The notes under the pieces were generated by a model that saw only the letters and a program-made list of their open reading frames with translations, was not told the DNA's origin and ran no database searches. 64,000 nucleotides of DNA, taken from NCBI GenBank assembly GCA_021300195.1, contig JAJTIE010000030.1, positions 1-64,000 on the forward strand, read 5' to 3'. The position numbers and the translations under genes are program-made. Shown here one piece after another: positions 25,259 to 37,000 of this stretch (position 1 is the stretch's first letter; the number at the start of each line of letters is the position of its first letter). This stretch comes from Bacteroidota bacterium (GTDB taxonomy: Bacteria > Bacteroidota > Bacteroidia > J057 > JAJTIE01).

Positions 25259-26275
25259 ATGCGGCTGGCAGACCTATGGCACAAAGCCCGGCACCCCGAA
25301 TACTGGCCCACGGCTTTGTTTTACGCGCCTGTAATCGTGCAGTGGCTATGGCATAGCCTGCGGGCAGGCAGCCTTACCTGGCCCATACTGGGCAATCCGG
25401 GCATCTATCTGGGTGGTCTGCTGGGCGAGAGCAAGCGCGAGATCATGCAGCTGATACCCGATGGGGCCAAGCCACACACACTAGACCTGCCTGCGGGTAC
25501 CGATGCGGCTACGGCCCATGCAGGGCTGTTGGCAGCCGGGTTGCACTTCCCGCTGGTAGTAAAGCCAGACGTGGGAGAGCGCGGCACCGGCGTGGAGAAG
25601 CTGGAGAGCCCCGAGCAGCTGGACAGCTACCTGGCACGGGCGGGCACCAGGCCCCTGCAGGTGCAGGCCTTTATAGACTGGCCGGTGGAGGCCGGGCTCT
25701 TCTACATACGCCAGCCCAATGCGACCAAGGGCACACTAAGCAGCGTGGTGATTAAGGATTTTCTGCACGTAAAGGGGGATGGGGCACGCAGTGTACGTCG
25801 GCTAATGAACGAGCTGCCACGGGCGCGCTTTCAACTACAGCGGCTGAGCACGACGCGCCTGGACCTGGACTACATACCCGCCCCGGGGGAACAAATGCTG
25901 CTGGAGCCCATAGGAAACCACTGCCGTGGCACTACCTTCGTAAACGGCCAGGCCCTACGCAGCCCCGCACTCAGCCAGGCCGTACACGAGCTGGCGATGC
26001 AAATACCGGGTTTCTACTACGGCCGCTTCGATGTAAAAGCACGCAGCCTGGCAGACCTGCAGCAGGGCCGCTTCCAGGTAATGGAGCTGAATGGGGTAGC
26101 CAGCGAACCCGGGCATGTGTACGACCCCGATTATCCGCTGCGCCGGGCCTGGAAAGACCTGCTGTGGCACTGGCGGCAGCTGTACCGCATCTCGCGCCAG
26201 CTGCATGCCCGTGGCCTGCCCTACCCCCACAAACGCACGGTATGGAAGGCCGTCCGGCAGCACAAGGCACAGTAA
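25259..26275 (+). CDS. ATP-grasp domain protein, function unknown
   Basis: 338 residues from ATG 25259 (the frame extends to a TTG three codons earlier). VVKPDVGERGTGVEKL (~100-115) is the ATP-binding loop of ATP-grasp enzymes and VMELNGVASEPGHVYDP (~280-296) the metal-binding end, with the Glu and Asn in place. The N-terminal 60 residues include a hydrophobic segment (YWPTALFYAPVIVQWLWHSL) that could be a membrane association helix. Such enzymes join a carboxylate to an amine or thiol; the substrate is unknown. The C-terminus is basic. Confidence 0.75.
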   Translation: MRLADLWHKARHPEYWPTALFYAPVIVQWLWHSLRAGSLTWPILGNPGIYLGGLLGESKREIMQLIPDGAKPHTLDLPAGTDAATAHAGLLAAGLHFPLVVKPDVGERGTGVEKLESPEQLDSYLARAGTRPLQVQAFIDWPVEAGLFYIRQPNATKGTLSSVVIKDFLHVKGDGARSVRRLMNELPRARFQLQRLSTTRLDLDYIPAPGEQMLLEPIGNHCRGTTFVNGQALRSPALSQAVHELAMQIPGFYYGRFDVKARSLADLQQGRFQVMELNGVASEPGHVYDPDYPLRRAWKDLLWHWRQLYRISRQLHARGLPYPHKRTVWKAVRQHKAQ

Positions 26276-26292
26276 TTTATCCGGAAGACCTG

Positions 26293-26321
26293 TTTCCTCA
26301 CGTCCAAAAATGCTAATTTTG
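26293..26321 (+). promoter_or_regulatory. Promoter of ndk
   Basis: TAATTTTG (26314-26321) matches TAnnTTTG exactly; TTTC at 26293-26296 lies 17 bases upstream as a near -33 element. The ndk ATG is 54 bases downstream. Confidence 0.5.
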
Positions 26322-26375
26322 CAGGCGTTTAGATAAACTGTTTTTGTTACCCCACAACGTATCTCCACCATCACC

Positions 26376-26816
26376 ATGGCAGGAACCATTACTTTCTCGA
26401 TCATCAAGCCGGATGCCGTGGCCAAGGGCCATGCAGGTAAAATTCTGGATCAAATCCTACAGGCAGGTTTCCGGTTGAAGGCCCTGAAGCTGATGCACCT
26501 GAGCCAGGCCGAAGCAGAAGGCTTTTATGCCGAGCACCGGGCACGTCCGTTTTTCAGAGACCTGGTAGACTTTATGACCAGTGGGCCCTGCATACCCCTG
26601 GTACTGGAGAAGGAAAATGCGATAGCAGACTTTCGCCTGCTCATTGGTGCCACCAACCCGAAAGAGGCGGCAGAGGGCACCATACGCAAGCTGTATGCAG
26701 ATAGCATAGATGCCAATGCCATACATGGCAGCGACAGCGATGAAAACGGCCTGCGCGAAAGCCGCTATTTCTTCTCGGAAATAGAGGAAGTGAGCGTAGA
26801 AAAAGCCATGGCCTAA
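26376..26816 (+). CDS. ndk: Nucleoside diphosphate kinase
   Basis: 146 residues, standard length. Transfers the gamma-phosphate from ATP to other nucleoside diphosphates through a phosphohistidine. The active-site His is H117 in NAIHGSDS. The opening [18 protein letters not shown] and [11 protein letters not shown] are family hallmarks. Single gene with its own promoter and a strong terminator. Confidence 0.97.
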   Translation: MAGTITFSIIKPDAVAKGHAGKILDQILQAGFRLKALKLMHLSQAEAEGFYAEHRARPFFRDLVDFMTSGPCIPLVLEKENAIADFRLLIGATNPKEAAEGTIRKLYADSIDANAIHGSDSDENGLRESRYFFSEIEEVSVEKAMA

Positions 26817-26830
26817 ACAGCCCGCTGGCA

Positions 26831-26875
26831 CACAAAATAATAAAAGCCCCCCAAAGGGGCTTTTATTATTTTGTG
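26831..26875 (+). terminator. Strong bidirectional terminator after ndk
   Basis: A perfect 20-bp stem (CACAAAATAATAAAAGCCCC and its complement) with a 5-base loop. The inner part is GC-rich (GCCCC/GGGGC) and flanked by TTTTATTATTTTG, giving U-rich tails in both directions. It lies 14 bases after the ndk stop and can also stop minus-strand readthrough from the operon ending at 27031. Confidence 0.9.
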
Positions 26876-27030
26876 CTCAGCCTGTTTTGTACGCAGTGGG
26901 CAGCATGGAAGTGCGCCGACAAAACTGGTATTACCAACCGTGGGTGCGTTCGCGCAGTGCTGGCTAGCGCAGTCACCTGCGCCTCCCGCCCATGGTGCTA
27001 GCAACGCAGAGCGTGTACAAAAAACAGCTG

Positions 27031-27858
27031 CTACTCCAGGCAAGTGCTTGCGTAGGCGGGCAGTGCCCTGGCCCCCAGCCGGTGGGCAGTGCGAAAGTCT
27101 CGGCAGGCAGACTCCGGATTATTCAGGTACTCCTGTAGCAGCACCGCCCGGTTCTGGTAGGCCTGTGCATTCGTGGGGGCCTGCTCTGTGGCCGTAGTCA
27201 GGTCGTAGTAGGCCTGCACGTACTCCCCCATTACCTGGTACACCAGGGCACGCTCCACATACAGCTCATCGGCAGTGGGCTGCAGGGCTATGGCCTGGTC
27301 CAGGTCCTTCAGGGCATCGGCGGTGTTTCCGCGTGCCTTCTGTAGCCTGGCCCGCAGGTGCAGGCAGGGAACACAGTCGCGCTTCAGGCTCAGTGCCGTG
27401 TCCAGGCTTCGCACAGCGGCAGCATAGTCATACAGGCTGGTATGGCCGGGCAAAAAATCCAGTCGATAGTCCTTTTGCAGGCGAGCCAGGTAGGCCTCGT
27501 CGTATATTCGGTCGTTCTGGAAGAGCGTGGGCTGTAGCTGCTCGTATTGATCGTAGTGAGCAAGCAGATAGGCCCGCAGCAGGTAGGCATAGTCATTCTT
27601 CGGGTCCAGCCGGATAGCCTGGTCGTAGTCGGCCAGGGCCATGGCCTCTTGCCCCAGGCCCTGGTAGCAGCTAGCCCGCAGGGTGTGCGCGGCCGCATTG
27701 GCGGGGCTCATGGCCAGGGCACTATCCAGGTACACGATGGCTGCCTCAAAGCGTTGTGCCTCCTTCAGCCTGGAGGCCTGCTCCAGGTAATAGGTAAGCC
27801 TGGGACGATCGGCTACATATACCGAACAAAGCGCAAGAAGTGTGTAGATCCACAGCAT
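27031..27858 (-). CDS. TPR repeat protein, exported or membrane-anchored
   Basis: 275 residues with a short hydrophobic N-terminus (MLWIYTLLALCSVYVA). About five TPR units: AQRFEAAIVYLDSALAMSPA, GLGQEAMALADYDQAIRLDP, YAAAVRSLDTALSL, GNTADALKDLDQAIALQPT, GEYVQAYYDLTTATEQAPT. Ends with DFRTAHRLGARALPAYASTC, as in Sel1/TPR proteins of Bacteroidota. A protein-protein scaffold, last gene of the adhesin operon (18 bases after the SUKH gene). Confidence 0.85.
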   Translation of the reverse strand: MLWIYTLLALCSVYVADRPRLTYYLEQASRLKEAQRFEAAIVYLDSALAMSPANAAAHTLRASCYQGLGQEAMALADYDQAIRLDPKNDYAYLLRAYLLAHYDQYEQLQPTLFQNDRIYDEAYLARLQKDYRLDFLPGHTSLYDYAAAVRSLDTALSLKRDCVPCLHLRARLQKARGNTADALKDLDQAIALQPTADELYVERALVYQVMGEYVQAYYDLTTATEQAPTNAQAYQNRAVLLQEYLNNPESACRDFRTAHRLGARALPAYASTCLE

Positions 27859-27876
27859 GACGACCGAAACTTGAAG

Positions 27877-28407
27877 TTACGTATAGCGATTGGATTTATA
27901 AAGCCGGGCCTTAAAATCTGAAAATGTACGAGCCACGTAGAACAGCCGGGCCTTGCGATCTGCGAGGGAGATCTCAGCCTGATCCACCTCCTGCTCCGCG
28001 TCCCAGAAAAAGATCTCGCCGGTATCGGTGTCTATGCACATCACATTCCGAAATTGGTCGAAAGCGATGGGCAGCAGCGACTTGGCCGGAAGTCGCCGTC
28101 GATACTCCTGGTAGTTCTTGCTCAGGTCCTCGCTACCGTCCGGATTAACGCTAAGGAATTTACGTATTTTGAAGTGATAAAGATGCCGACTGTCTATACC
28201 GGGGTCGGCATACACGTCGCAGTCGTGGTCGGCATAGTGCAGGTACTCCCTACTTTTAAGAAAATCAATATAGCTGGCCGGAATTTCGCCCGTTACCTTC
28301 CTGGCCAGGCGCTGAATGTGCTTCTGAACCACACGCTCCCATTTATTGGGTGGCAGCCCGCGCATTCGGTGGCCATGTCTGCGGTCCTTCTCGGGGAAAA
28401 AAGCCAT
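27877..28407 (-). CDS. SUKH (SMI1/KNR4) domain protein
   Basis: 176 residues, cytoplasmic. The SUKH fold is indicated by LPPNKWERVVQKH at the start, GEIPASYIDFLKSREYL (~40-56) and LLPIAFDQFRNVMCIDTDTG (~111-130) with IFFWDAE following. Family knowledge: SUKH proteins often act as immunity proteins for polymorphic toxins, and others are housekeeping. No cognate toxin gene is adjacent; instead it follows a SpoIIE-type phosphatase by 20 bases in the adhesin operon. Its partner could be a toxin-like surface protein elsewhere. Confidence 0.75.
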   Translation of the reverse strand: MAFFPEKDRRHGHRMRGLPPNKWERVVQKHIQRLARKVTGEIPASYIDFLKSREYLHYADHDCDVYADPGIDSRHLYHFKIRKFLSVNPDGSEDLSKNYQEYRRRLPAKSLLPIAFDQFRNVMCIDTDTGEIFFWDAEQEVDQAEISLADRKARLFYVARTFSDFKARLYKSNRYT

Positions 28408-28427
28408 GACGAGGGGGCCACAATAGC

Positions 28428-29999
28428 TTAGTTAGGGAACTGTAGGCCAACGAGCAGGATGTCGTCAATCTGCTCATACTCTGTGCCCATCCAGTCTTCT
28501 ATGGCCTTAATTAGCAGCTCGCGCTGGCTATCCATGGGCATGGTCGAAACTTCTTGCAGCAGCTTTTTCAGCTTTCCTACCATAAATTTTCGTCCCTCGT
28601 CTCCACCAAACTGATCCTGAAATCCATCTGAATACAAATACATGGCATCCCCTGCCTGCAGGCTATGCTCCTGCAGGGTAAAGATACGCTGCTCTTCCAG
28701 CTGCAAGCCGCCGACGGACATCTTGTCGGGCTTATATTCCAGGATCTCTTCGCCACGTATTACTACAACCGGATTATTTGCACCCGCCAGATATACTCTG
28801 CCTTCCTCCTTATCCCACATCATCAGGGTGATATCCATACCGTCTCGGCTCTTGCTACCCTCCTGGTCTTGCCTAAGGGCCTTTCGTACGCCCAGGTGAA
28901 GCTGATTGAGGATCTGATCGGGCATATTGGTATCCTCCTGTAGTACAATCTGGTTCAGCAGGGTATTCCCGATCATGGTCATGAAGGCCCCGGGTACGCC
29001 GTGGCCCGTACAGTCGGCCACGGCCAGGATCTTGTATCGATCCTTGGCTGCATACCAATAGAAGTCGCCCGATACAATATCCTTGGGCCGCCATAGCACA
29101 AAGGATTTTTCGAAGGTGCGGCGGATATCCTCTACGCGGGGTACAATGGCATTTTGGATACGGAAGGCATAGTTGATGGAATCGGTTATTTCTTCCTGCT
29201 TCTCCTCAATAATTTTGTATGCCTCTTCCAGCTTCTTCTTTCCTTCTTCTATAATTCGCTTTTCGCGCTCTACAGCATCCCGTTCTTTCTCGGTCTTTTC
29301 TCGCTCCAGGTTGATTTTCAGAGCCGCCATTTCCTTTTGCTTGCGCTGGTCCTCCTCCTTTTTCCGGTCGGTTATATCCCTGGAGTTCAGTACAATGCCC
29401 GCTATGAGCGGGTTATCTAGCAGGTTAGTACCGTTGCTTTCGAAATAGAGCCAGGTACCGTCTCGATGCTGGATGCGGAAACTAAATAAGAAGGTGTGGC
29501 TCTGCCGTTCCAGGGCATAGCGCAGGATGGAATGATCTTCGGCGTGAATAAGCTCGAAAATAGACTGACCCACCAGGTCATCTGGCATATAGCCCAGCAG
29601 GCGCTCGATAGAGGGACTCTGGTACTGGATATTGCCCGCAGTGTCTATAATGGTGATAATATCCAGCGAGTTCTGGATCATTACCTTATACTTACTGTCC
29701 TCCACGGTCTCGGCCTTGGTTACCTTGCGGCGGTCGTCCAGCTTCAGGCCGCGCGTCAGGCCACTGAGGCGCATGGTAACAAAGAGCACCGTGATAAAAG
29801 AGAAGAAGGAGAGGAAGCCGGCCACAATGCCCTCTACATATATTTCCTTGCCCGTCTTCATAAAGTCGGTGCCCAGGCTCATCACCACCGTCAAATAGCC
29901 GATGAGGACAACCATGACGACAATCAACACTCGGTTCAGGTTGCGGATGTTCTTGCGCAACATGCGCATTCTCCGAGATCTTCTGCTTGCAACACTCAT
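28428..29999 (-). CDS. Membrane PAS-SpoIIE (PP2C) serine phosphatase
   Basis: 523 residues. Two transmembrane helices (~23-44, ~58-78), then a PAS domain (~103-210, with PSIERLLGYMPDDLVGQSIF and the PAC part ITDRKKEEDQ), a long coiled coil (~212-275), and a SpoIIE/PP2C domain (~290-520). Metal residues are visible in IVSGDFYWYA, VADCTGHGVPGAFM and DDILLVGL. Family knowledge: such phosphatases dephosphorylate anti-sigma-antagonist proteins or act in Bacteroidota gliding/T9SS-linked signalling. Located 24 bases after the SprF gene, so sensing and adhesin supply may be linked; this is inference. Confidence 0.9.
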   Translation of the reverse strand: MSVASRRSRRMRMLRKNIRNLNRVLIVVMVVLIGYLTVVMSLGTDFMKTGKEIYVEGIVAGFLSFFSFITVLFVTMRLSGLTRGLKLDDRRKVTKAETVEDSKYKVMIQNSLDIITIIDTAGNIQYQSPSIERLLGYMPDDLVGQSIFELIHAEDHSILRYALERQSHTFLFSFRIQHRDGTWLYFESNGTNLLDNPLIAGIVLNSRDITDRKKEEDQRKQKEMAALKINLEREKTEKERDAVEREKRIIEEGKKKLEEAYKIIEEKQEEITDSINYAFRIQNAIVPRVEDIRRTFEKSFVLWRPKDIVSGDFYWYAAKDRYKILAVADCTGHGVPGAFMTMIGNTLLNQIVLQEDTNMPDQILNQLHLGVRKALRQDQEGSKSRDGMDITLMMWDKEEGRVYLAGANNPVVVIRGEEILEYKPDKMSVGGLQLEEQRIFTLQEHSLQAGDAMYLYSDGFQDQFGGDEGRKFMVGKLKKLLQEVSTMPMDSQRELLIKAIEDWMGTEYEQIDDILLVGLQFPN

Positions 30000-30023
30000 T
30001 GCTTTTCAGTAGTAATAGTCTGG

Positions 30024-31049
30024 TTAGAAGCTGGGGAATGGATGGGCAGAGCCGCGATAATTTTGCCCCCCCACCAGGTAGCTGACCATGACCTGCAGGC
30101 CACCATAGCTGTTGGGGGCGAGGGTTTCGCTGGTAATCAAAAAGTCGTAGCCAAAGCCCACGGTCAATGCCTTCTGTAGCTGGAAACCGCCAAAGGCCGT
30201 AATGACCTCGGCATTACGCAGGGTGCTACCCAGTATGAAGGCTGCCTTCTCTCTACCAAACCACACGTTGTTTTCGTAGAGCACAAAGCGGGTAAAGAAA
30301 GAGGCGCTCCACAGGTCGCTGTTGTTCTGGGTTTGGTACTGCAGGTGCAGGTTTAGGTCAAAAGGCGTACGTGTGCGCAGCCTGCCCCCGCCCACAAAGG
30401 TGTTGCGCATATTCAGGCGTGCGCCCTTTCCGCGGTCAAAAAACTCAACAACCGGGCGATTAATGTGGTGTACGGAGAAGCCAAGATAGTGGTTGAACTC
30501 CGGATTTCCCTTGATCTTCTGAGTCCGATACCACATAAGGCCCAGGCTGATGTCGGGGTATAGAATGCTGAGGTCGCTCAGGTCCTCGCCCGTAGGGCGC
30601 GAGAAGCCAATGCCGTCAAACTGGTCTTCGAACCGGTAGTCACCCTTTAGCAGCTGGCGCTGCACGAGGCCAAACTGGAAGCCGGCACGCAGGTGGTGGT
30701 AGCGCACCTTGGTGCCCAGTGGTGCCTCGTAGGCAAAGGCAAACTGCCCCTGTGTGGTGCGTATTCCGCCGGCTTGGTCAGTCTGTAGCAGCATGCCCAC
30801 ACCACCATAGGCAAAGCTGGTCTTGACCGGCAGGTTGGCCGACAGCGTGCTGGTGTTGAACTTCTCTGTGGGCGTGGTGGTACGCACCCGGTGGCTCAGG
30901 GTAGCATTGAAGGTGCCCTCGGCTAGACCTGCAAAAGACGGAGTGAGGATGAGGGGATGGCTATAAACAATGGCATAGCTGGGGTCTTGGGCACGGACGC
31001 ACAGTGCTGCCAGAAGAAAAGTGAGGAGAATGACCAGTAGCTGTTTCAT
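30024..31049 (-). CDS. PorP/SprF-family T9SS outer-membrane protein
   Basis: 341 residues with signal peptide MKQLLVILLTFLLAALCVRA. It then reads as an outer-membrane barrel of the PorP/SprF family: DPSYAIVYSHPLILTPSFAG near the start (the family opening with NPA/SFAG-like turns), PTEKFNTSTLSANLPV, SLGLMWYRT and VGFGYDFLITSETL near the end. SprF-type proteins work with the very large type B adhesin encoded just upstream, as SprF does with SprB in Flavobacterium. Only 5 bases separate the two genes, so they are co-translated. Confidence 0.93.
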   Translation of the reverse strand: MKQLLVILLTFLLAALCVRAQDPSYAIVYSHPLILTPSFAGLAEGTFNATLSHRVRTTTPTEKFNTSTLSANLPVKTSFAYGGVGMLLQTDQAGGIRTTQGQFAFAYEAPLGTKVRYHHLRAGFQFGLVQRQLLKGDYRFEDQFDGIGFSRPTGEDLSDLSILYPDISLGLMWYRTQKIKGNPEFNHYLGFSVHHINRPVVEFFDRGKGARLNMRNTFVGGGRLRTRTPFDLNLHLQYQTQNNSDLWSASFFTRFVLYENNVWFGREKAAFILGSTLRNAEVITAFGGFQLQKALTVGFGYDFLITSETLAPNSYGGLQVMVSYLVGGQNYRGSAHPFPSF

Positions 31050-31054
31050 CCGGC

Positions 31055-34000
31055 TTATCGGATCAGGGTGACCGCCCCCTCATAGAGGATCGGTGCCCTG
31101 TTCTCGCGGTTAATTTTTGCCTTGTAGGTATACGTACCCGGATCGAACGGGCGGCCCGAGCTGTCGTTTCCATCCCAGCCAGTACGCCTGTCGGTCTCGA
31201 ATATCATATTCCCCCAGCGGTCAAAAATACGAATGTACTCCACAGTAGGCTGGCCCGTGAGGGGTAGCGGACGGAATAAATCATTCATATCATCCTTGTT
31301 TGGCGAAAAGGCCGTGGGGAAAACATATTCTTCCTCGCGTATTTCTACATAGTCTTGCCGGATCAGGATGTCTTCGCAGCTCTGCAAGGGTGCGCCCAGG
31401 CCCCTGGGTACTAGCTCGGTAATGATCTGGAAGATGGTAAACTTACCTGTCCGGCCGTAGGTAATGAGCGGGTTCAGTTCATTAGAAATAAACTCCCCCC
31501 CCCGCTGTAGCGTATCGCCCACATACCACAGCACACTCAGCGAGTCGGAGTCGAAACCAGCCTGTACGTTGGTTACGTTGGTCCTGAAGGCACTTACAAT
31601 CTGTATATCGGGCGCATAGATGGGCGAAATAGGCAGGCGAGCCTGCCCCCGGGGAATGATGGGCGGGATGCCCTCTTCCTCCTCCTGCACCTTGGGGTAG
31701 GCATAGAAGCCTGCTGTGGGGGTAGGGGCGGCCCAGATAGAGTCTTCCACCAGAATCTCGCAGCCGGTAGCCGGATCGGTGCAGGCCACTACGTAGTTGA
31801 AGCGGCCCAGGGTAGTAATGGGGAAAGGTACGGTGTCTCGCGCCGCTGTGCTATTGCTCAGCAGCGGATTCAGGCTTGTGCCGGTCTGTACTTCCTCCAG
31901 GGTGTTTCTGTACCAGGTACGCGTTTGGCAGCTAGCCATGGTGGTAGGGTCGGTGGTCAGGAAGTAGTCCTCAAAGGTGCCGCATACGTCCCGGTTCACC
32001 AGGTCAAATCTGGGATTCGTAAAGGGTGCCACATTGATGGTGATGCTAGCCGTATTTCGGCATCCATTTGAAGTGGTGGCACGCACCAGGTAGTTGGTAT
32101 TGGCCAGCGGGCGCACGATAGGGTTCAGCGGGTCGGACACATCAAAGGGGGTGGGGCTCCACACCACATCCGTGAGCGGCCCGGCCGGACTCTGGCTCAG
32201 CGTGAGCTGTAGCACCTCGCCCGGGCAAATACTGGTAGTGGTAGCAGATATGGCAATGGGATTCGGAGGGATAACATTGACCACGATATTGTCCACTATT
32301 ACGCACCCACTAGGGTCAGAGATTGTCACCTCAAACTGCTGGCTAGCGTTGGGATAGACAATGATCTTGCTCTCGCTGCTGGTGGTAGATTCTATCTGAA
32401 AGCGTGTGGGATCTGAAGTAGTCCAGGAGAAGCCCGAGCCTGGCAGGCCCACAGCCGTTATGCGCAGGCTGTCTTCCTGGCAGATGGTAACCGAGGGCGA
32501 AGCGGGTGTGCTGATGCCCGCCACGGCAACACCTGATACGACAATCGACTGTGTGAAGTCTACAGAGTCTGAAATACAGTTTCCGTTCCCCACACGCCAG
32601 GTCAGATGTATGGTGCCAGTAGCGGCATCGGCATTCGTACTGTGGTATGAGGCACCGGCTGTGGTGGGGCTGGGCAAAAACTGGCCGGTACCATTGGTGG
32701 TAAACCAACGTCCGCCCGTGGCACCCGCACCCAGGAAGGCTGGCAGTGTGCTGGTAGAGGAATTGGCACAGATAGTGATGGGGGTGAAGAGCGAGAATCC
32801 CCCCTCAGGCAGCTTAAACTTGGGTAAGGCCTGGGTGTAATCCACAGGGTCGCAGCTGCCATTGCTCACGCGCCAGGTTAGCACTACGTTGGTAAGGTCG
32901 TCAGACGGTACCGATTGGTAGCGTGCAAGGGGGTCTGTGGGATCTGGAAGGAAGGTTATTGGATCCACAAATGTTCCGCCCCCGTTTGTGCTCCACAGCC
33001 CGGTAGCACCCAGGGTGGTAATGCTGGCACCCAGCGAGATGGTGGGATCACCCGGGCAGATCGTGGGGATGGGCGTAGTAAATGTTCCCTCCGGCAAAGC
33101 ATCCACGATGATATTTTTGGTGTAGGATACATCGGGGCACTCGCCATTGCTCAGCGTCCAGCGGAGGGCAACGTTGGTGCCGCCATCGCCCTGTACCGGT
33201 ATAAACCGGGCATTGGGATTGGAGGTGGGGCTGGTAAAGCCGCCCGAGCAGCCAACGCAGCTCCACTGGCCGGTGCCAACCTGCTGTGCAATCGGCGTAT
33301 TTCCGCTACCGGCTAGCATAGCACTTAGCTCGCCCACGCATACGGGGGCTATAGCCGGCCCCGCATCTCCATTGGGTGGGACATCCACCTGAAGGAGCTG
33401 AGAATAGGGTATAGTCGCGCAAGCCGCATCACTCTGTACATTCCAGATAACAGTTACTTGCTGGCCTGCATCTGCCAGAGTGGACTGGAATTGTGCATTC
33501 TGGGTATTTACATTAGGCAAGAAACTGGCAGCGGAGCCGGCACTACAGTTCGTACAGCTCCAGTAGCCCGTACCATCGGTAACGAAGGGCACCAGGAGGG
33601 ACGTGGAATATCCGGCACAGACGCTAAACAGGTTGGTAGAGAAGCCACCGGCAGGCGTGTTGCTGATATTCAGCTGGCGGGTAATGGAGAACTCTGAACA
33701 GGCACCATTTTCTACCGTCCAGCTTATGTTTACCGGCACCAGGCCGGTGCTATTGGCGGGGAGTACGGGCGTAAAGGTTGTGTTGCCAGCTGTGGCTGAA
33801 CCCGTGGCGTTGAAAACAGACTGCGCGAAGGTGCCATAACCCGCAGGGTCTACACTCCAGGTGCCGATGGAACCGCTGGGCCCCACGGTGGCCACCAGGT
33901 TCAGTACATCCGTTTCGCAGATGGTAGTCTGGGCCAGTGCATCAAAGGTGCCATTCAGCGCGGTATTCAGCACAGATACGAAGCGGGTGTTTACATCGGC

Positions 34001-37000
34001 TGGGCAGATCCCGTTGCTCACCGTCCAGCGCAGCTCAATGGTTTTGCCTCCGTCCAAAGCATCCGAGCGGTAGCGCGCTTGAGGGTCATTGGGTGCCGCG
34101 CCACCAGCCGAATCTACAAAGCTGCCAGCCACCGGCACATTGGTAATGGCCTCTACAGCCGTCCAGGTTCCGGTCCCCAAGGATGCGGTCGCGTTCAGAG
34201 GCGGCGTCTCCGATCCAGCACAGATGGGATCCTGTGGGGTATTAAAGACGCCCACCGGGGGCTGCACCATATTCAGGGTGATGGTCAGAGTTTCGGGGGT
34301 GCAGGGGGCTGACTCGGTTATCCAGTACAGCTGCACGGTGGTACCGGCATCTACTGGGCCCGGCACATAGCGCACCTGATTGGGGGTAGCGGTAGCTACA
34401 AAGCCCCCCCCGCCCACTGCGGGCGAACTGGAGGCCCAGCGGCCACTAAAGCCCGTCACCACAGTGCCCGTCAGTATGGGGGTAGTGGCACCAGCCTCAA
34501 AGCAGATGTCGGCTAGGGTGGTGGGCGTAACGGTGCCCGAAGGAATGGGTGCAACAACAAGCTCCTGGCTAAACGCCGCCAAACCGCACGGACCAGGGCC
34601 GGGGGAGGCCTCCACCGTCCATACCAGCTGCACGGTGCCCGAGCTACCCACAGGCGGCGTGTAGGTGGCATTGGGGGTGTTTACTGAGGGCGAGAAAGTA
34701 CCCCCGAAAGCAGCAGGACTTACACTCCAGGTACCCTGAAAGCCCGGGCCCGCCATAGCACCCAGACCTGCCGTAGCTGTATTGACGCATATGGCCTGAG
34801 GTGCCGTGCTAAAACTTCCGTCTATCACGTCTGCGGAAACAAAAAACTCATCGGTAGCGGTGGTACAACCGCAGCTAGGCTGACATACCTCATACTCCAC
34901 TTGCACAAATTTTCCGGCATCTGCTGCCACCGACACATACCGGGCATCCGGGCCCGTGCCACCATTGGGGCCAACGAAAACACCCTGGCCTGTATAGTTG
35001 CCTGCCGTATTGAGTATGGTACGCCAGGTTCGGGTTACCGGGGGCACGTTGCCCGTATTGGTAAGGTTGGTACCGGTAACATTAAAGGGGTCGGTGGTAC
35101 CATTCACACAAATATTGGGCACTGCTGCTATGCCGGTAATAGCAGGGTCATCGCCTATCTGTACCACTCGGTCTACCGTCTGGGGTGTGCAGGGTGGATT
35201 GGCGGTGGTAAAGCGGATCACAACCTCTTGTGCGTCATTGCCCGCACCATCCACCGGGGGGGTGTATAGGCCAGTGCTGGTAATGCTGCCGCCCCCCGAT
35301 ACAAGAGAAAAACTACCCGTACCGTCTACAGCCACGCCCGAGAACTGCACTGCCGCACTGCCCGCACAGATGGGGTTGGGCTGATCAAAGGTGCCAAAGG
35401 GGTCTTCGTTTACGGTAATAGGGCGGGTAATGACCAGGTTATTGCAGCCCGCAGTAGCAACCGTGTAGGTAATGGTAATGGGTAGTCCCCCATCCGAGTT
35501 TACCGACTGATAAAAGGTGCCTGCACCTGTGGCAACAATGCTGCCATTGCCGTTCTCCAAATACGCTTCGGTTCCGCCGCTGGTTGTCGTTCCATTAAGG
35601 GGACCAATCAGGGCTCCGGCACAGTATGGGCCGGGCGACAGGGTGAAGCTGCCATTCACCACCTGTGGCAGTATGGTTACATCCTGCTCATAGGGTACGG
35701 AGCTACAGCTACCGTTGGTAACCGTCCAGCGCAGTGTGCGGGTTGTACCCGCGTGCGTGGGAAGCGAGAGGTAGACAGCATTGGGGTCCAAGGCCGGATT
35801 GGCAGCATATATTGGATTCGTTGTTACAAAGGTGCCGGCTGCACCCGGACTCACATCGGTCCATACCCCGGTGCCGTGTATAGCCGTGACACCCAAGCTG
35901 CCGGTGCTGCCCCCCCCACAGATGGGGGCAGGTGCGGTGGCAAACGTACCCTCGGAGGTGTGGTCGATGGTGATCTGCCGCTCCAGCAGCAGGGCATCAC
36001 AGCTGCCGGAGGTAACCAGGTAGTAGAGGGTTACGGTCTGCTGAGAGCCTGCTATAACCCCCACATCGGTGGTAAAAGTCGCATTGGGGTCTGCCTCGGC
36101 GCTAAAGTCGCCATAGGGGCTGTCCAGCCAGAAACCATTGCCTGCCGTCAGGGTGCCACCCAGTGCAGGCGTGGTGCTACCTTCGCAGAGGGTTATCGCC
36201 GTATTTGCCATGGTAGCTACTGGCACGGGGGCCCGCGCGACAAACACCACATCGCCAATGGCGGTGCTACAGACCTCTTGGATGAGCACCCGGAAATACG
36301 CATCGGCCGTAATGGCACCCGTTGTGTAGGTAGAGGTACCGGCTGCAGTGTTGTTTACCACTGTTCCATTGTTTGGGTAGGCACCACCGCCTGTGGCGGC
36401 CGTCCAGCCCGAGGTTCCGTCGGCCGAGGTCTGCCAGGTGATGGTGGTGCCCGTACTCAGGGTGCCGGTATACAGCAGGCTGGCCGTGGTGCCCTGGCAG
36501 TAGTCACCGCTGCCTACAGTGAGGCCGCGCTCAGGTGCCGGGCCTACGGTTAGCGCGAAAGAGGCATTGGATACATCCGTGCAGGTGCCGTTCAGGTCTC
36601 CGGCCACGGCGCGGTAGTAGTAGGTGCCCAGCGCCGTGAGCGGTAAAGTTATCAGGGTGGCAGACTGTGCTCCCTCGTCAATGAACTGCCAATTAGCATC
36701 GCCGGCGATGGTGGGGGGATTGGTGGTCAGGTTGACTGTACCGACGAAATTAGTCGTGGTCGTGCTCTGCATCCAGTACAGCTTTTCGCCCACAAAGTCG
36801 TCTATCACCACCGTGGCTGTGTTTCCGATACACACATTAGCTGTGGAGGAAGCCGGTACATAGTTCCCCACTACGGCATCGCATAGGTTCAGGTTTACAA
36901 ACACGGTATCCGTGTTCACACATCCATCAAGACTCGTAGCCCTTACCACAATGGTGTCTCGGAAGTTTGCACTGCTGACCGGCGGTAGGCCAAAATCGAT

